Assembly (NCBI RefSeq): GCF_010974945.1
Contig: NZ_JAAIVB010000013.1
Coordinates: 1 to 64,000 of the forward strand
DNA length: 64,000 nucleotides
Reading direction: 5' to 3'
From: Noviherbaspirillum galbum
Lineage (GTDB): Bacteria; Pseudomonadota; Gammaproteobacteria; Burkholderiales; Burkholderiaceae_D
Part shown: positions 9,824 to 18,557 of the stretch, in pieces
How positions within the stretch are numbered: the stretch's first letter is position 1
How the letters are laid out: every line of letters starts with the position of its first letter
Position numbers and translations under genes: made by a program
Notes under the pieces: model-generated
What the model saw: the letters and a program-made list of their open reading frames with translations, nothing else
Databases searched by the model: none
What the model was told of the DNA's origin: nothing

Positions 9824-12800
9824 TCAGCATTCGAGGAAGCGTCCGTCGGCCAGCACCAGGCCGGCGCGCACCGCGAGGCCGGGAAAGACCTGCCGCGCGG
9901 CGCGGCGATAGCGTTCGAGCTGGGCGGCATAGGCGCTGCGCTCCGAATCGAGCAGGTCGCGCTTGTAGTCCAGCACCCAGACGGCATCGTCGTGCACCAC
10001 CAGGCGGTCGAAGCGCACCAGCTCGCCGCCGCACATGACCTCCAGCTCGTTGTGGGCGGCGCGGAACCGGGCCGGATTGAAGAATTGTTCGAGCGCGGGC
10101 GCCGTGAGGATCTGCAGCGCCTGGCGGCGCACGGTCTCGGCCATCGCGCCCGGGCAGCACAGCCAGCGCGCCAGGCGTTCGGCATCCGGCAACTCGATCG
10201 GCCAGGAGGAGCCGGCCGTCAGGCGTTCCAGCAAGGCATGCAGGGCGATGCCTTCGTCGATCGCCGCCGACTGCGCGGCGGCCTGCCGCGATAGCTGCGG
10301 CTGCAGGGGTTGCAGCGGCATGCGCGGAGGCGCGAATACGGAGAGCGAGAAGCTGGCGTCCGGCGTGCCTGCCAACGCTTCCGCTGCCTCGATTGCCTGG
10401 GTATCGGGTTGCATCTCGGCCAGCCCGGTCATGCCGGCAAGCCGGTGATACCAGCTTCCTTCCACGCAACCATCCTCCAGCGCGACGCGCCCGCCGTCGA
10501 CGCCGGAGATGATCAGCATTTCCTTGGCGCGGGTCAGCGCAACGTAGAGCAGGTTCCAGTCTTCCTGCATGCGGAAGCCGTCCTCGGCTTCGAACAGCGC
10601 GTCCCGCGCCGCGCCGCGATCGTCCTTGCGGCCGAAGCAGGAAAAATGCGTCGGCGCGTCGCGGTCCTGCGGCCAGTCGCAGAGGATGCCGAGGTCGTCG
10701 CGCGCCGGTTCGCTGTGGTTGGCGTCGGCCAGGATGACGACCTGCGCTTCGAGTCCCTTGGCGCTGTGGATGGTGAGGATGCGCACCGCGTCGATGGAGG
10801 TATCGACCGCCGCCTCGTCCGGCGCCTCGCTGTCGAGGCCGCGCTGCAGGGCGCGCAGCGCCTCGATGAATTTTGGCAGGCTGGGATAGCGGCCGGCATC
10901 GAGATTGAGCGCCAGCTCGGTGAAAGCTTCGATGTTGCCGATCACCTGCGCGCGCAGCAGGGGTTTCACCGATGCGGCGTAACGCTGCAGCACGTCGGCG
11001 CTGTGCAATATGCGGTCCAGCAGGTCGTGCACGGGCAGGTGTGGCGCCTCGTCCAGCCAGCGCCGCAGCAGGCCGTGTGCGCGCTCCAGGGCGGGCGAAC
11101 GTCCGCCCTGGAGCTCCGGCAGCGCGCACAGGCGCGCCCACCAGGCGCCTTCGCCAGCACTGGCCAGGGCGATCAGGTCGTCGTCGCCGGCGCCGAAGAT
11201 CGGCGACTTCAGCACATGGGCCAGCGCGAGGTTGTCCGCCGGCGTGATCAGGAAGTTCAGCAGCGCCACCAGGTCGGCCACTTCGAGCGATTGCAGCAGG
11301 CCGCCGCGCTTGTTCGACACGAAGGGAATGCCAGCCTCGCGGAGCGCCGACTCGTAGGCGGCGAGGTTGGCGCGCTTCTTCACCAGCAGCATGACATCCG
11401 ACCAGGACGGCGCCTGCCCGGTGCGCTGCTGCAGAACGCGCCGCGCCTGCAGGATGGCGCGCGCCACCTGCCTGCCCTCTTCCAGGCGCCGCGCATCCTG
11501 TTGTTCCTTGCGCGGCATGTCCAGGGGATGGCGCAGGGCGAATTCTGCCTTGGCCGATGCATTTTCTTCGTCGGTCCCAACGGAACCGGCATCCATCTCT
11601 TCGGCGGCGCGTACCAGCGGCAGGCGCCAGACCTCGCCGCCAGCGCTGCCCAGCGTGGTCTGCGCGGCAAAGATCGGATTGGGGGCATGGCAGATGTTGA
11701 GCACCTCGACGATGCGGCCGGCGTTGCGCCGCGTCTGGTTGGTGCGCAGCAGGTCCGCGCCTTGCGCGCGCAGCATCTCGGCGGCGGCGGCGAACACGCG
11801 CGGCTCCGCGCGGCGGAAACGGTAGATGGATTGCTTAGGATCGCCGACGATGAACACCGTCGGTGGCTGGCCTTCGCCGCCGTAGGCTTGCAGCCAGGAG
11901 CGCACGATGCTCCACTGCAGCGGATTGGTGTCCTGGAACTCGTCGAGCAGGATGTGGCGGTAGCGCGCATCGAGCCGGCTCTGCAGGTAGGCGGCGTGCT
12001 CAGGATCGTTGAGCAGGCGGTAGGCCTGCCATTCGAGATCGCTGAAGTCGAATACCCGCTGCTCCGCCTTGAGCGCCTGGTAGATGTCGAGGTAGAGGGA
12101 CGCGACCTTGAACAGCGAGGCGTTGAGCGCCAGCACGACGGGCTCCGCGCTGCGGCGTCGCAGGCGCATGAGGGCCTGGCCGACCGACTCGAATTCTTCG
12201 TCGAACAGGCACGCGGCATCGGTGCCACCGAAGTGCTTTTCCAGCGCGGCGGTAAGGGCCTTGGTCTTGTTGTTCTTGCGGCTGCCGCCCTTGTCGTCGA
12301 AGAACTCCGTGTAGAGCGCCTGGAAGCCGTCGAGGGACGCGCCGCCGGTCACGGCCATCTCGATGGCGGTGGCGCGTTTCTGGTTGACCGCGGTGCCGGC
12401 GCCGAGCAGGCGCGCGATCGTCAGCACGCGGTCGCGCAGCGCCGCGTCCTGCCACAGGCTTAGACGGGCATCGGCGTAGGCATCCTCGCCGCAGCGTTCG
12501 ACCAGCCAGCGCAGCGGCGCATCGTCGCCGGCCTGGCATGCCGCCCACCATTCGGCGCGCTTGTCGATGAAGGCATCGATGAGCTTGCGGGCGTTCGTGT
12601 CGCCCGTCAGTTCGAACATCAGCATCAGCGACTCGCGGGCGTCCGCATGTTCCTCGTCATTGAGCGCCTGCATGAAGCGGCTGTAGGCATCGGCCAGCAG
12701 CTCGCCCGTCGATTCGGTCAGCGCATAGCCGTGCGGCACGCCGGACGACAGCGGCGCGATCTGCACCAGCCGCCCGAACCAGCTGTGGAAGGTGTCGATG

Positions 12801-13186
12801 GACAGGCTCTGCGGGCTGGCGAGCACCCTGGCGTACAGGCCGCGCGCCGCCGGCAGCAGGCCCGGCGCATCGCCGGCCGGCACGCCGCGCTCGACCAGCA
12901 GCGACAGGACCTTGTCGTCCGGGGAAAGCGCGAGTTCATGCAGCAGCTCGAGCAGACGCTCGCGCATCTCCTGCGCCGCCTTGCGGGTGAAGGTGATCGC
13001 AAGCAGTTCGGAAGGCGCGGCGCCGGCCAGCAGCAGGCGCAGCATGCGCGCCACCAGCAGCCAGGTCTTGCCGCTGCCGGCGCAGGCTTCCACCACCACC
13101 GAGCGCAGCGGATCGCAGGCGATCGCGGTGAAGCGGGCCGCCGCCACGGCCTCGCCGTTCGCCTCGTAGGCACGCGGGGCGTTCAT
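9824..13186 (-). CDS. addA: AddA-type UvrD-family helicase/nuclease (double-strand break repair)
   Basis: This 1120-residue SF1 helicase has Walker A 'ACAGSGKTW' at 34-42, an 'LLDEFQDTNPLQW' Walker B, 'GDPKQSIYRFRRAEP', and 'ILTIHSAKGLEAQVV' of motif V/VI. The C-terminus carries a RecB/AddA-type PD-(D/E)XK nuclease: 'RFDRLVV' followed by 'VLDYKRD' (DYK at 1073-1075). With its partner it would unwind and resect DNA double-strand ends for RecA loading. I start it at ATG 13186, which overlaps the stop of the upstream nuclease gene (ATGA); further upstream the frame has no family character. RecB itself is an alternative, but the partner gene is AddB-like, not RecC. Confidence 0.88.
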   Translation of the reverse strand: MNAPRAYEANGEAVAAARFTAIACDPLRSVVVEACAGSGKTWLLVARMLRLLLAGAAPSELLAITFTRKAAQEMRERLLELLHELALSPDDKVLSLLVERGVPAGDAPGLLPAARGLYARVLASPQSLSIDTFHSWFGRLVQIAPLSSGVPHGYALTESTGELLADAYSRFMQALNDEEHADARESLMLMFELTGDTNARKLIDAFIDKRAEWWAACQAGDDAPLRWLVERCGEDAYADARLSLWQDAALRDRVLTIARLLGAGTAVNQKRATAIEMAVTGGASLDGFQALYTEFFDDKGGSRKNNKTKALTAALEKHFGGTDAACLFDEEFESVGQALMRLRRRSAEPVVLALNASLFKVASLYLDIYQALKAEQRVFDFSDLEWQAYRLLNDPEHAAYLQSRLDARYRHILLDEFQDTNPLQWSIVRSWLQAYGGEGQPPTVFIVGDPKQSIYRFRRAEPRVFAAAAEMLRAQGADLLRTNQTRRNAGRIVEVLNICHAPNPIFAAQTTLGSAGGEVWRLPLVRAAEEMDAGSVGTDEENASAKAEFALRHPLDMPRKEQQDARRLEEGRQVARAILQARRVLQQRTGQAPSWSDVMLLVKKRANLAAYESALREAGIPFVSNKRGGLLQSLEVADLVALLNFLITPADNLALAHVLKSPIFGAGDDDLIALASAGEGAWWARLCALPELQGGRSPALERAHGLLRRWLDEAPHLPVHDLLDRILHSADVLQRYAASVKPLLRAQVIGNIEAFTELALNLDAGRYPSLPKFIEALRALQRGLDSEAPDEAAVDTSIDAVRILTIHSAKGLEAQVVILADANHSEPARDDLGILCDWPQDRDAPTHFSCFGRKDDRGAARDALFEAEDGFRMQEDWNLLYVALTRAKEMLIISGVDGGRVALEDGCVEGSWYHRLAGMTGLAEMQPDTQAIEAAEALAGTPDASFSLSVFAPPRMPLQPLQPQLSRQAAAQSAAIDEGIALHALLERLTAGSSWPIELPDAERLARWLCCPGAMAETVRRQALQILTAPALEQFFNPARFRAAHNELEVMCGGELVRFDRLVVHDDAVWVLDYKRDLLDSERSAYAAQLERYRRAARQVFPGLAVRAGLVLADGRFLEC

Positions 13187-15876
13187 TCCCAGGCTCCCTT
13201 GCGGCACAGGCCGCGCACGTCGCAATAGACGCAGACCCGCTCGATGCCCATCGCGGACAGCGGCTTGCCGCCCGCGATGTCGCGCATGATGCCGACGATC
13301 TGGCCTTCCAGCTGCCGCTGCCATTCGCCGAAGTTGTCGGCGGCGACGTCGCCGGTCTTGTTCTTGCTCGCCTCGAGCGCCACCACGTGGCCGGCAGAGA
13401 CGGGCCGGTCGGACAGCAGCGCATAGAACGCGAGCTGGTGGTCTTCGCCTTCCTTCATGCGGGCCTTGAGCGATTGCACGTCGCGGGTCTTGTAGTCGAG
13501 GATGGCGCGCTCGCCCGCCTCGTTTTCATCGATGCGGTCGATGCAGCCGTAGAGCGTGACCTTGCCGCCGTCCCAGGAAATGATCTTCTGGAAGGTTTTC
13601 TCGCCGTCGAGGAAGGTCCAGCCCTCCGCCTCCCGCGCGTTGGCCCAGTCGAGGTAGGCGGGAATGATCTTCTGCCAGCGTGCGTAGTAGCCGAGCGCGG
13701 CGGCGCTCTGGTCCAGCGAGCGCGCGAACACGCCCTCGGATATCGCCCGCAGCAGCGGTTCCCGGTCATCCATGGCGACGCGGCGGTCGCGCAGCGCCTG
13801 GTGGTAGTCGTGCAGGATGTCGTGCAGCCACTCGCCGTAGTCGCGCTTCTCCGGCATGTCGGACAGCTCGCCTAGCGTGCCGAGCCCGAGCATGCGGCGG
13901 GCGAAGAACTGGTAGGGGCAGGCAACGAGAGAGTTGTAGGCGCTGGCCGACAGGCTGGATGGCAGCAGGTGCGGCGCGGCCGGCGCCGGGCGCCGCGGCG
14001 GCGCCCAGGACAGCGTCTGCACCGGCAGTTCTGCGCGATGCGGGCCGAGGCCCGGCTGGCCGCGCGACTCCAGCGCGAGCTGCAGGCGCTGCAGCCAGCC
14101 GCTGACCGGATTCGGCTCGCCGTTGCGCGCCAGCTGCCAGGACAGGACCACCTGGCCCGCGCCGCTAAGCATTTCGGCGAAGTCGCGCAGCTGCTGGCAC
14201 TGGCGCTGCTCGCGGGTGGGCAAGCCGAGCTCGCGGCGCACGGCATTGCCGAAGAACAGTGTCTCTTCCAGCTGCGAAGGCAGGTGCGCGGCATCCGCGC
14301 CGACCAGCAGCACCGCATCGAAGGCGCGCAGCTGCATGCCGTTGAGCTGAAGCATCAGCACCCGGCGGTCGAAGTCGGCCGGCACGAAGGGCGTGGCTTC
14401 CAGACGCAGGCCAAGAAAAGCGCGCCATTCGGAAAGCGAAAACGTCTGCGTCAAGGCGCGGCAATCTTCGCCCAGCGCATCGAGCAGCGCGATCACCTGC
14501 ACGCCGGCGCTGTCGGCGGCAAGCGCGTCGCGCATGCCGAGGGCGTCGATCGCCCCGGCGCTCAGCGCCACCCAGTCGGCGAGCGGCATGCGCCCGGCGA
14601 AACGGCTGGCCTCGGCGGAAAGCCGCTCGATCAGCGCCGACGCGGCGGCCTGGTCCTTCACCGCGCGGGCGACCGCTTCCCAGCCGCCGTGGATGTTATG
14701 CCGGCGCAGCGCATGCTCGATCAGCATCACCTGTTCCATCTTGCCTGGTTCGTCGGCGAAAACGTAGGGCGACTTCAGCAGGTCGAGCAAGGCCGGCGTT
14801 TCGGCGCGCGCGGCGACCAGGTCGAGCAGCGACGCGACGGCGGCGGCGGCGCGCGTGGTCGAGAGCTTCCAGCCGGTCTCGTCGGTCACGACCACGTCGG
14901 CGCGTTCCAGCAAGGCCCGGATGCGGCGCGCGACCGCGCGGTCCTGCGCGACGATGGCGATGGGCCCGCGGCCGGCCTGCAGCCAGTCGATGACGGTCTG
15001 CGCGCCTTGAAGCGCTTCCTGCTCCAGGCCGCCGGCGGCGGCAAGCACGACGTTAGCGGGCTGCGAGACCGCGCCGGACGCGGGCTCGTCCCCGGCCACG
15101 ATCTCGGGCCAGGCGGCGGCAAAGACCGGCGCGATGGCAGGCGCGCGCCAGTCGAGCGCCACGCGCAGCAGCGGCGAGTGCGCGGCGTAGGCATCGAGGA
15201 AGGCCTGGTGATAAGGGTCCGGCTCGCAGGCATGGATCCACACCAGCGGGCCGCGCGCGCGCGCCGCCAGGCGCATCAGCTGGGCGAAGCAGGCCGCCAC
15301 CGCATCGCCGGTCGCGAGCTGGCTCTTCCAGAGCGTCCATACCAGCTGCGCCTCGTCGGACAGCAGGCTGCGCGACGGCGCCGGCATGTGCTCCAGCGCG
15401 GCATGCCAGCGCGCGTCGAGCATGTCGGGCGAGGCATGGATGGTGGGCACCAGCGCCCGGCTCAATTCATCGAACAGGCCGAGCAGCGTTTGGGCCAGCG
15501 GCATCAGGTCGGTGTTGCGCTTGGCGGTGAACAGCTTTTTCAGCCAGGCATGCTGCCGAAGCTCGGCATACAGGCCCATCATGCGTTCGCTCGCCGGCGC
15601 CACCGCCGGTGAGGACGCATCGGGCGGCATGGCGTCGAGCCAGGCCGACAGGGTGGTGATCCGCGGGGGAATGAAGCTGCCGGTGATGCGCATCATCAGC
15701 GCGGCGCGCAGCTGCTGGGCCTGCGTGAAGCTGGGCACCAGGATGCGCACCGCGGAAAAATCGCTGCGCTCGGGATGCCCGTGGCGCGTGAGGAAGCCCT
15801 CGGGGCCGGCCAGGTTCGCGGCGAGGCGCGGCCAGAAGTCCGCGGAAGGAGGCAGGTGGTGCTGGGCGTGCGGCAT
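13183..15876 (-). CDS. addB: AddB-type PD-(D/E)XK exonuclease subunit
   Basis: This protein of about 897 residues is the AddA partner. The N-terminal part is a degenerate, helicase-like scaffold. The C-terminal part is a PD-(D/E)XK nuclease ('IDRIDE', then 'ILDYKT' with DYK at 794-796). Four cysteines are placed as in the AddB iron-sulfur staple: one in 'ACPYQFF' near 653, then C882, C885 and C891 in 'CVYCDVRGLC'. Start choice is uncertain. ATG 15876 gives a normal family N-terminus ('MPHAQHHLPPSADFW') but has no clear ribosome site, whereas TTG 15933 has AGGA upstream and adds a basic 19-residue leader. It is translationally coupled to addA by a 4-nt overlap. Confidence 0.83.
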   Translation of the reverse strand: MPHAQHHLPPSADFWPRLAANLAGPEGFLTRHGHPERSDFSAVRILVPSFTQAQQLRAALMMRITGSFIPPRITTLSAWLDAMPPDASSPAVAPASERMMGLYAELRQHAWLKKLFTAKRNTDLMPLAQTLLGLFDELSRALVPTIHASPDMLDARWHAALEHMPAPSRSLLSDEAQLVWTLWKSQLATGDAVAACFAQLMRLAARARGPLVWIHACEPDPYHQAFLDAYAAHSPLLRVALDWRAPAIAPVFAAAWPEIVAGDEPASGAVSQPANVVLAAAGGLEQEALQGAQTVIDWLQAGRGPIAIVAQDRAVARRIRALLERADVVVTDETGWKLSTTRAAAAVASLLDLVAARAETPALLDLLKSPYVFADEPGKMEQVMLIEHALRRHNIHGGWEAVARAVKDQAAASALIERLSAEASRFAGRMPLADWVALSAGAIDALGMRDALAADSAGVQVIALLDALGEDCRALTQTFSLSEWRAFLGLRLEATPFVPADFDRRVLMLQLNGMQLRAFDAVLLVGADAAHLPSQLEETLFFGNAVRRELGLPTREQRQCQQLRDFAEMLSGAGQVVLSWQLARNGEPNPVSGWLQRLQLALESRGQPGLGPHRAELPVQTLSWAPPRRPAPAAPHLLPSSLSASAYNSLVACPYQFFARRMLGLGTLGELSDMPEKRDYGEWLHDILHDYHQALRDRRVAMDDREPLLRAISEGVFARSLDQSAAALGYYARWQKIIPAYLDWANAREAEGWTFLDGEKTFQKIISWDGGKVTLYGCIDRIDENEAGERAILDYKTRDVQSLKARMKEGEDHQLAFYALLSDRPVSAGHVVALEASKNKTGDVAADNFGEWQRQLEGQIVGIMRDIAGGKPLSAMGIERVCVYCDVRGLCRKGAWE

Positions 15877-16299
15877 GCGAAAATCGTGTATGGTGGTCCA
15901 GCGTCTGGTGCGGCGCGTTTTGATCCGCTTCAAGGATTCCTGCCGCTGCCATGCGGCTTCCTGCTGAGCAGGGGCAAGTGTCCCGCGGGGTCAGCGACAT
16001 TTTATGTGAGATACGGCAAAAAACAGGAGGGCCGTCTTCACTTTTTATGAAAATCGGTTATGATTTGCCCAATACCCCGCCGTATTACTCCTTGCAGCAC
16101 GCCAGCCGCCTGATGACCTGGCACTCGCTACGGGCTTGAATTCCATCCCGGCGTCTCCACCTGATCGTTGCATCCCGGACACGTTGGTTCGATCGGATCG
16201 CGCCAGCCGACGCGGACGCATCGCAAGGTCTTTGCCGTTGCAGGGTTAACTGGCTGGAGCGGAAGCCTTATTCCCTAATTACCCTCATTCGAGGAAACC
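15877..16299 (+). other. Divergent intergenic region between addB and trxA
   Basis: About 420 bp with no supportable gene. It must hold the promoters of both flanking genes. The stretch from about 16000 to 16080 is AT-rich compared with its surroundings and contains the trxA promoter candidate listed separately. I see no strong inverted repeat or RNA gene in the rest. Confidence 0.5.
16037..16064 (+). promoter_or_regulatory. Candidate sigma-70 promoter for trxA
   Basis: TTCACT (16037-16042) and TATGAT (16059-16064) are separated by 16 nt inside a locally AT-rich patch. The -10 matches the consensus in five of six positions; the -35 match is poor. It would give a leader of about 230 nt before trxA. 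This is a pattern match only. Confidence 0.4.
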
Positions 16300-16626
16300 A
16301 TGAGCGAAAACATTAAACATATTTCTGATGCCTCTTTCGAGTCGGACGTGCTGAAGTCCGACAAGCCGGTGCTGGTCGACTTCTGGGCCGAATGGTGCGG
16401 CCCCTGCAAGATGATCGCCCCCATCCTCGAGGAAGTCGCCAAGGAATATGACGGCAAGCTGCAGATCGCGAAGATGGACGTGGACAGCAACCAGGCCGTG
16501 CCGGCCAAGTTCGGCATCCGCGGCATCCCCACGCTGATCCTCTTCAAGAACGGCGTTCCCGCCGCGCAGAAGGTCGGCGCCATGGCCAAGGGCCAGCTGA
16601 CGTCCTTCATCGACAGCAACATCTAA
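16300..16626 (+). CDS. trxA: Thioredoxin 1
   Basis: This 108-residue cytosolic thioredoxin has the canonical active site WCGPC (Cys33, Cys36), the buried Asp in 'VLVDFWAEW', and the cis-proline loop '[10 protein letters not shown]'. It reduces protein disulfides, supplies electrons to ribonucleotide reductase and peroxiredoxins, and is recharged by thioredoxin reductase. The full length is standard. GAGGAAACC precedes the ATG as a good ribosome site. It is followed by a strong intrinsic terminator and then rho, the same trxA-rho order seen in many proteobacteria. Confidence 0.97.
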   Translation: MSENIKHISDASFESDVLKSDKPVLVDFWAEWCGPCKMIAPILEEVAKEYDGKLQIAKMDVDSNQAVPAKFGIRGIPTLILFKNGVPAAQKVGAMAKGQLTSFIDSNI

Positions 16627-16635
16627 GCATCAACC

Positions 16636-16664
16636 CGGCGGCGCGACAGGCGCCGCCGAGTTTT
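16636..16664 (+). terminator. Intrinsic terminator after trxA
   Basis: A perfect 9-bp GC stem CGGCGGCGC/GCGCCGCCG (16636-16644 with 16650-16658) has a 5-nt loop and is followed by AGTTTT. It lies 10 nt after the trxA stop and would separate trxA from rho, so rho probably has its own promoter or depends on read-through. Confidence 0.8.
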
Positions 16665-16730
16665 CACATTCAGTTAATCCTCGCAGTTCCCTCCCCCACC
16701 TGACTTTTCCCATCCCGGGACACCCACACT

Positions 16731-17996
16731 ATGCATTTATCTGAACTCAAGGCGCTCCACGTCTCGGCCCTGCTGGACATGGCCATTGGCCTGGAAATCG
16801 AAAACGCCGCCCGCCTGCGCAAGCAGGAACTGATGTTCGCCATCCTGAAGAAGCGCGCCAAGTCCGGCGAGCAGATCTTCGGCGACGGCGCCCTCGAGGT
16901 ATTGCCCGACGGCTTCGGCTTCCTGCGCTCGCCCGACGCGAGCTACATGGCATCGACCGACGACATCTACATCTCGCCCTCGCAGATCCGCCGCTTCAAC
17001 CTCCATACCGGCGACTCCATCGAAGGCGAAGTCCGCACCCCGAAGGACGGCGAGCGCTACTTTGCATTGGTGAAAGTGGACAAGGTCAACGGCGAACCGC
17101 CCGAGGCATCCAAGCACCGCATCCTGTTTGAAAACCTCACGCCGCTGCATCCCAACAAGCTGCTCGGACTCGAGCGCGAGATGCGGGGCGAGGAAAACAT
17201 CACCGGCCGCATCATCGACATGATCGCGCCCATCGGACGCGGCCAGCGCGGCCTGCTGGTGGCGTCGCCGAAGTCCGGCAAGTCGGTGATGCTGCAGCAC
17301 ATCGCGCACGCCATCACCACCAACCATCCTGACGCGGCGCTCATCGTGCTGCTGATCGACGAACGCCCCGAGGAAGTGACGGAAATGCAGCGCTCGGTGC
17401 GCGGCGAAGTCGTGGCCTCGACCTTCGACGAACCGGCAACGCGCCACGTGCAGGTCGCCGAGATGGTGCTGGAGAAAGCCAAGCGGCTGGTCGAAATGAA
17501 GCGCGACGTGGTGATCCTGCTCGACTCCATCACCCGCCTCGCGCGTGCCTACAATACCGTCATTCCCGCGTCCGGCAAGGTCCTGACCGGCGGCGTCGAC
17601 GCCAACGCCCTGCAGCGCCCGAAGCGCTTCTTCGGCGCGGCGCGCAACGTCGAGGAAGGCGGCTCGCTGACCATCATCGCCACCGCGCTGATCGAGACCG
17701 GCAGCCGCATGGACGACGTGATCTACGAAGAATTCAAGGGCACCGGCAACATGGAAGTGCATCTCGAACGCCGCCTGGCCGAGAAGCGCGTCTATCCGGC
17801 GATCAACCTCAACAAGTCCGGCACGCGCCGCGAGGAATTGCTCATCAAGCCCGACCAGCTTCAAAAAATCTGGATCCTGCGCAAGTTGCTCTACGGGATG
17901 GACGAGATCGAGGCGATGGAATTCATCCTCGACAAGATGAAGTCCACCAAGAACAATGCCGAGTTCTTCGAGATGATGCGCCGCGGCGGAAGCTGA
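16731..17996 (+). CDS. rho: Transcription termination factor Rho
   Basis: This 421-residue hexameric RNA helicase ends untranslated or uncoupled transcripts. Features are an N-terminal helical domain ('[18 protein letters not shown]'), a cold-shock-like RNA-binding domain with 'GFGFLRSP' near 62, and the ATPase P-loop '[11 protein letters not shown]' near 178-188. Walker B is '[16 protein letters not shown]', the Q-loop region is '[23 protein letters not shown]', given here only as family signature, and the C-terminus is typical. There is no N-terminal insertion of the kind seen in actinobacteria. The ATG follows a weak ribosome site. It ends before a strong intrinsic terminator. Confidence 0.97.
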   Translation: MHLSELKALHVSALLDMAIGLEIENAARLRKQELMFAILKKRAKSGEQIFGDGALEVLPDGFGFLRSPDASYMASTDDIYISPSQIRRFNLHTGDSIEGEVRTPKDGERYFALVKVDKVNGEPPEASKHRILFENLTPLHPNKLLGLEREMRGEENITGRIIDMIAPIGRGQRGLLVASPKSGKSVMLQHIAHAITTNHPDAALIVLLIDERPEEVTEMQRSVRGEVVASTFDEPATRHVQVAEMVLEKAKRLVEMKRDVVILLDSITRLARAYNTVIPASGKVLTGGVDANALQRPKRFFGAARNVEEGGSLTIIATALIETGSRMDDVIYEEFKGTGNMEVHLERRLAEKRVYPAINLNKSGTRREELLIKPDQLQKIWILRKLLYGMDEIEAMEFILDKMKSTKNNAEFFEMMRRGGS

Positions 17997-18015
17997 CGTT
18001 TCCCGCCGGCGTTGC

Positions 18016-18047
18016 AAAGGGCGCAAGCGCAAGCCTGCGCCCTTTTT
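18016..18047 (+). terminator. Intrinsic terminator after rho
   Basis: A 10-bp perfect stem AAAGGGCGCA/TGCGCCCTTT (18016-18025 with 18036-18045) lies 19 nt after the rho stop and has a U-rich tail (TTTTT at 18043-18047). Confidence 0.85.
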
Positions 18048-18061
18048 CATTTCCGGCAAGC

Positions 18062-18090
18062 TTCGCCGGTCCGGCTTTTCATTGTATAAT
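18062..18090 (+). promoter_or_regulatory. Promoter candidate for rpmE2
   Basis: A perfect -10 TATAAT lies at 18085-18090. A weak -35 TTCGCC (18062-18067) sits 17 nt upstream. It falls directly after the rho terminator, about 98 bp before the rpmE2 start, so rpmE2 appears to be an independent transcription unit. Confidence 0.6.
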
Positions 18091-18187
18091 GGCCGGTTTT
18101 CACCCAAGGCAAGTGACCGGCAATCGGGTCAAGATGCAGCGCGACCGACGAAGTGCCGATTGGCTACCAAACGCAAACGAGGAAACC

Positions 18188-18454
18188 ATGAAAGAAGGCA
18201 TTCACCCCAATTACCGCGAAGTCGTGTTCCAGGACATGTCCAACGACTTCAAGTTCATCTCCCGTTCCACGATCCAGACCAAGGAAACGATCAACTTCGA
18301 GGGTAAGGATTACCCCTTGATCAAGCTGGAAGTGACGGCTGAGTCCCACCCGTTCTACACCGGCAAGCACAAGATCGTCGACACCGCCGGCCGCGTGGAA
18401 AAGTTCCGCCAGAAGTTCGGCAATCGCGGTTCCAAGACCTCGGCAGCAGGCTGA
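18188..18454 (+). CDS. rpmE2: Ribosomal protein L31, type B
   Basis: This 88-residue protein begins '[16 protein letters not shown]' and contains '[12 protein letters not shown]' and '[21 protein letters not shown]', the pattern of the L31 type B family (YkgM/RpmE2). It has no cysteine, so it lacks the zinc-binding CxxC of classical L31 and works without zinc. It sits in the 50S subunit at the bridge to the small subunit. The start at 18188 has GAGGAAACC upstream; earlier in-frame ATGs would add sequence without family character. A single-gene unit, it is bounded by a promoter and a strong terminator. Confidence 0.95.
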   Translation: MKEGIHPNYREVVFQDMSNDFKFISRSTIQTKETINFEGKDYPLIKLEVTAESHPFYTGKHKIVDTAGRVEKFRQKFGNRGSKTSAAG

Positions 18455-18477
18455 TCTCCGATCCGTCAGCGCCATCC

Positions 18478-18503
18478 AAGGCAGCTTCGGCTGCCTTTTT
18501 TTT
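18478..18503 (+). terminator. Intrinsic terminator after rpmE2
   Basis: AAGGCAGC-TTCG-GCTGCCTT is an 8-bp stem with a stable TTCG tetraloop (18478-18497), followed by a run of T to 18503. It is a textbook intrinsic terminator. Confidence 0.93.
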
Positions 18504-18557
18504 CGCCCCACCCGTTTTCCGGCACAATATCGCCGGACACACTACCGCCACGCCTAC

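Noticed and set aside
10310..12463. A 717-codon plus-strand frame across addA
   Set aside because: Shadow frame in GC-rich DNA; the helicase motifs on the minus strand are unmistakable.
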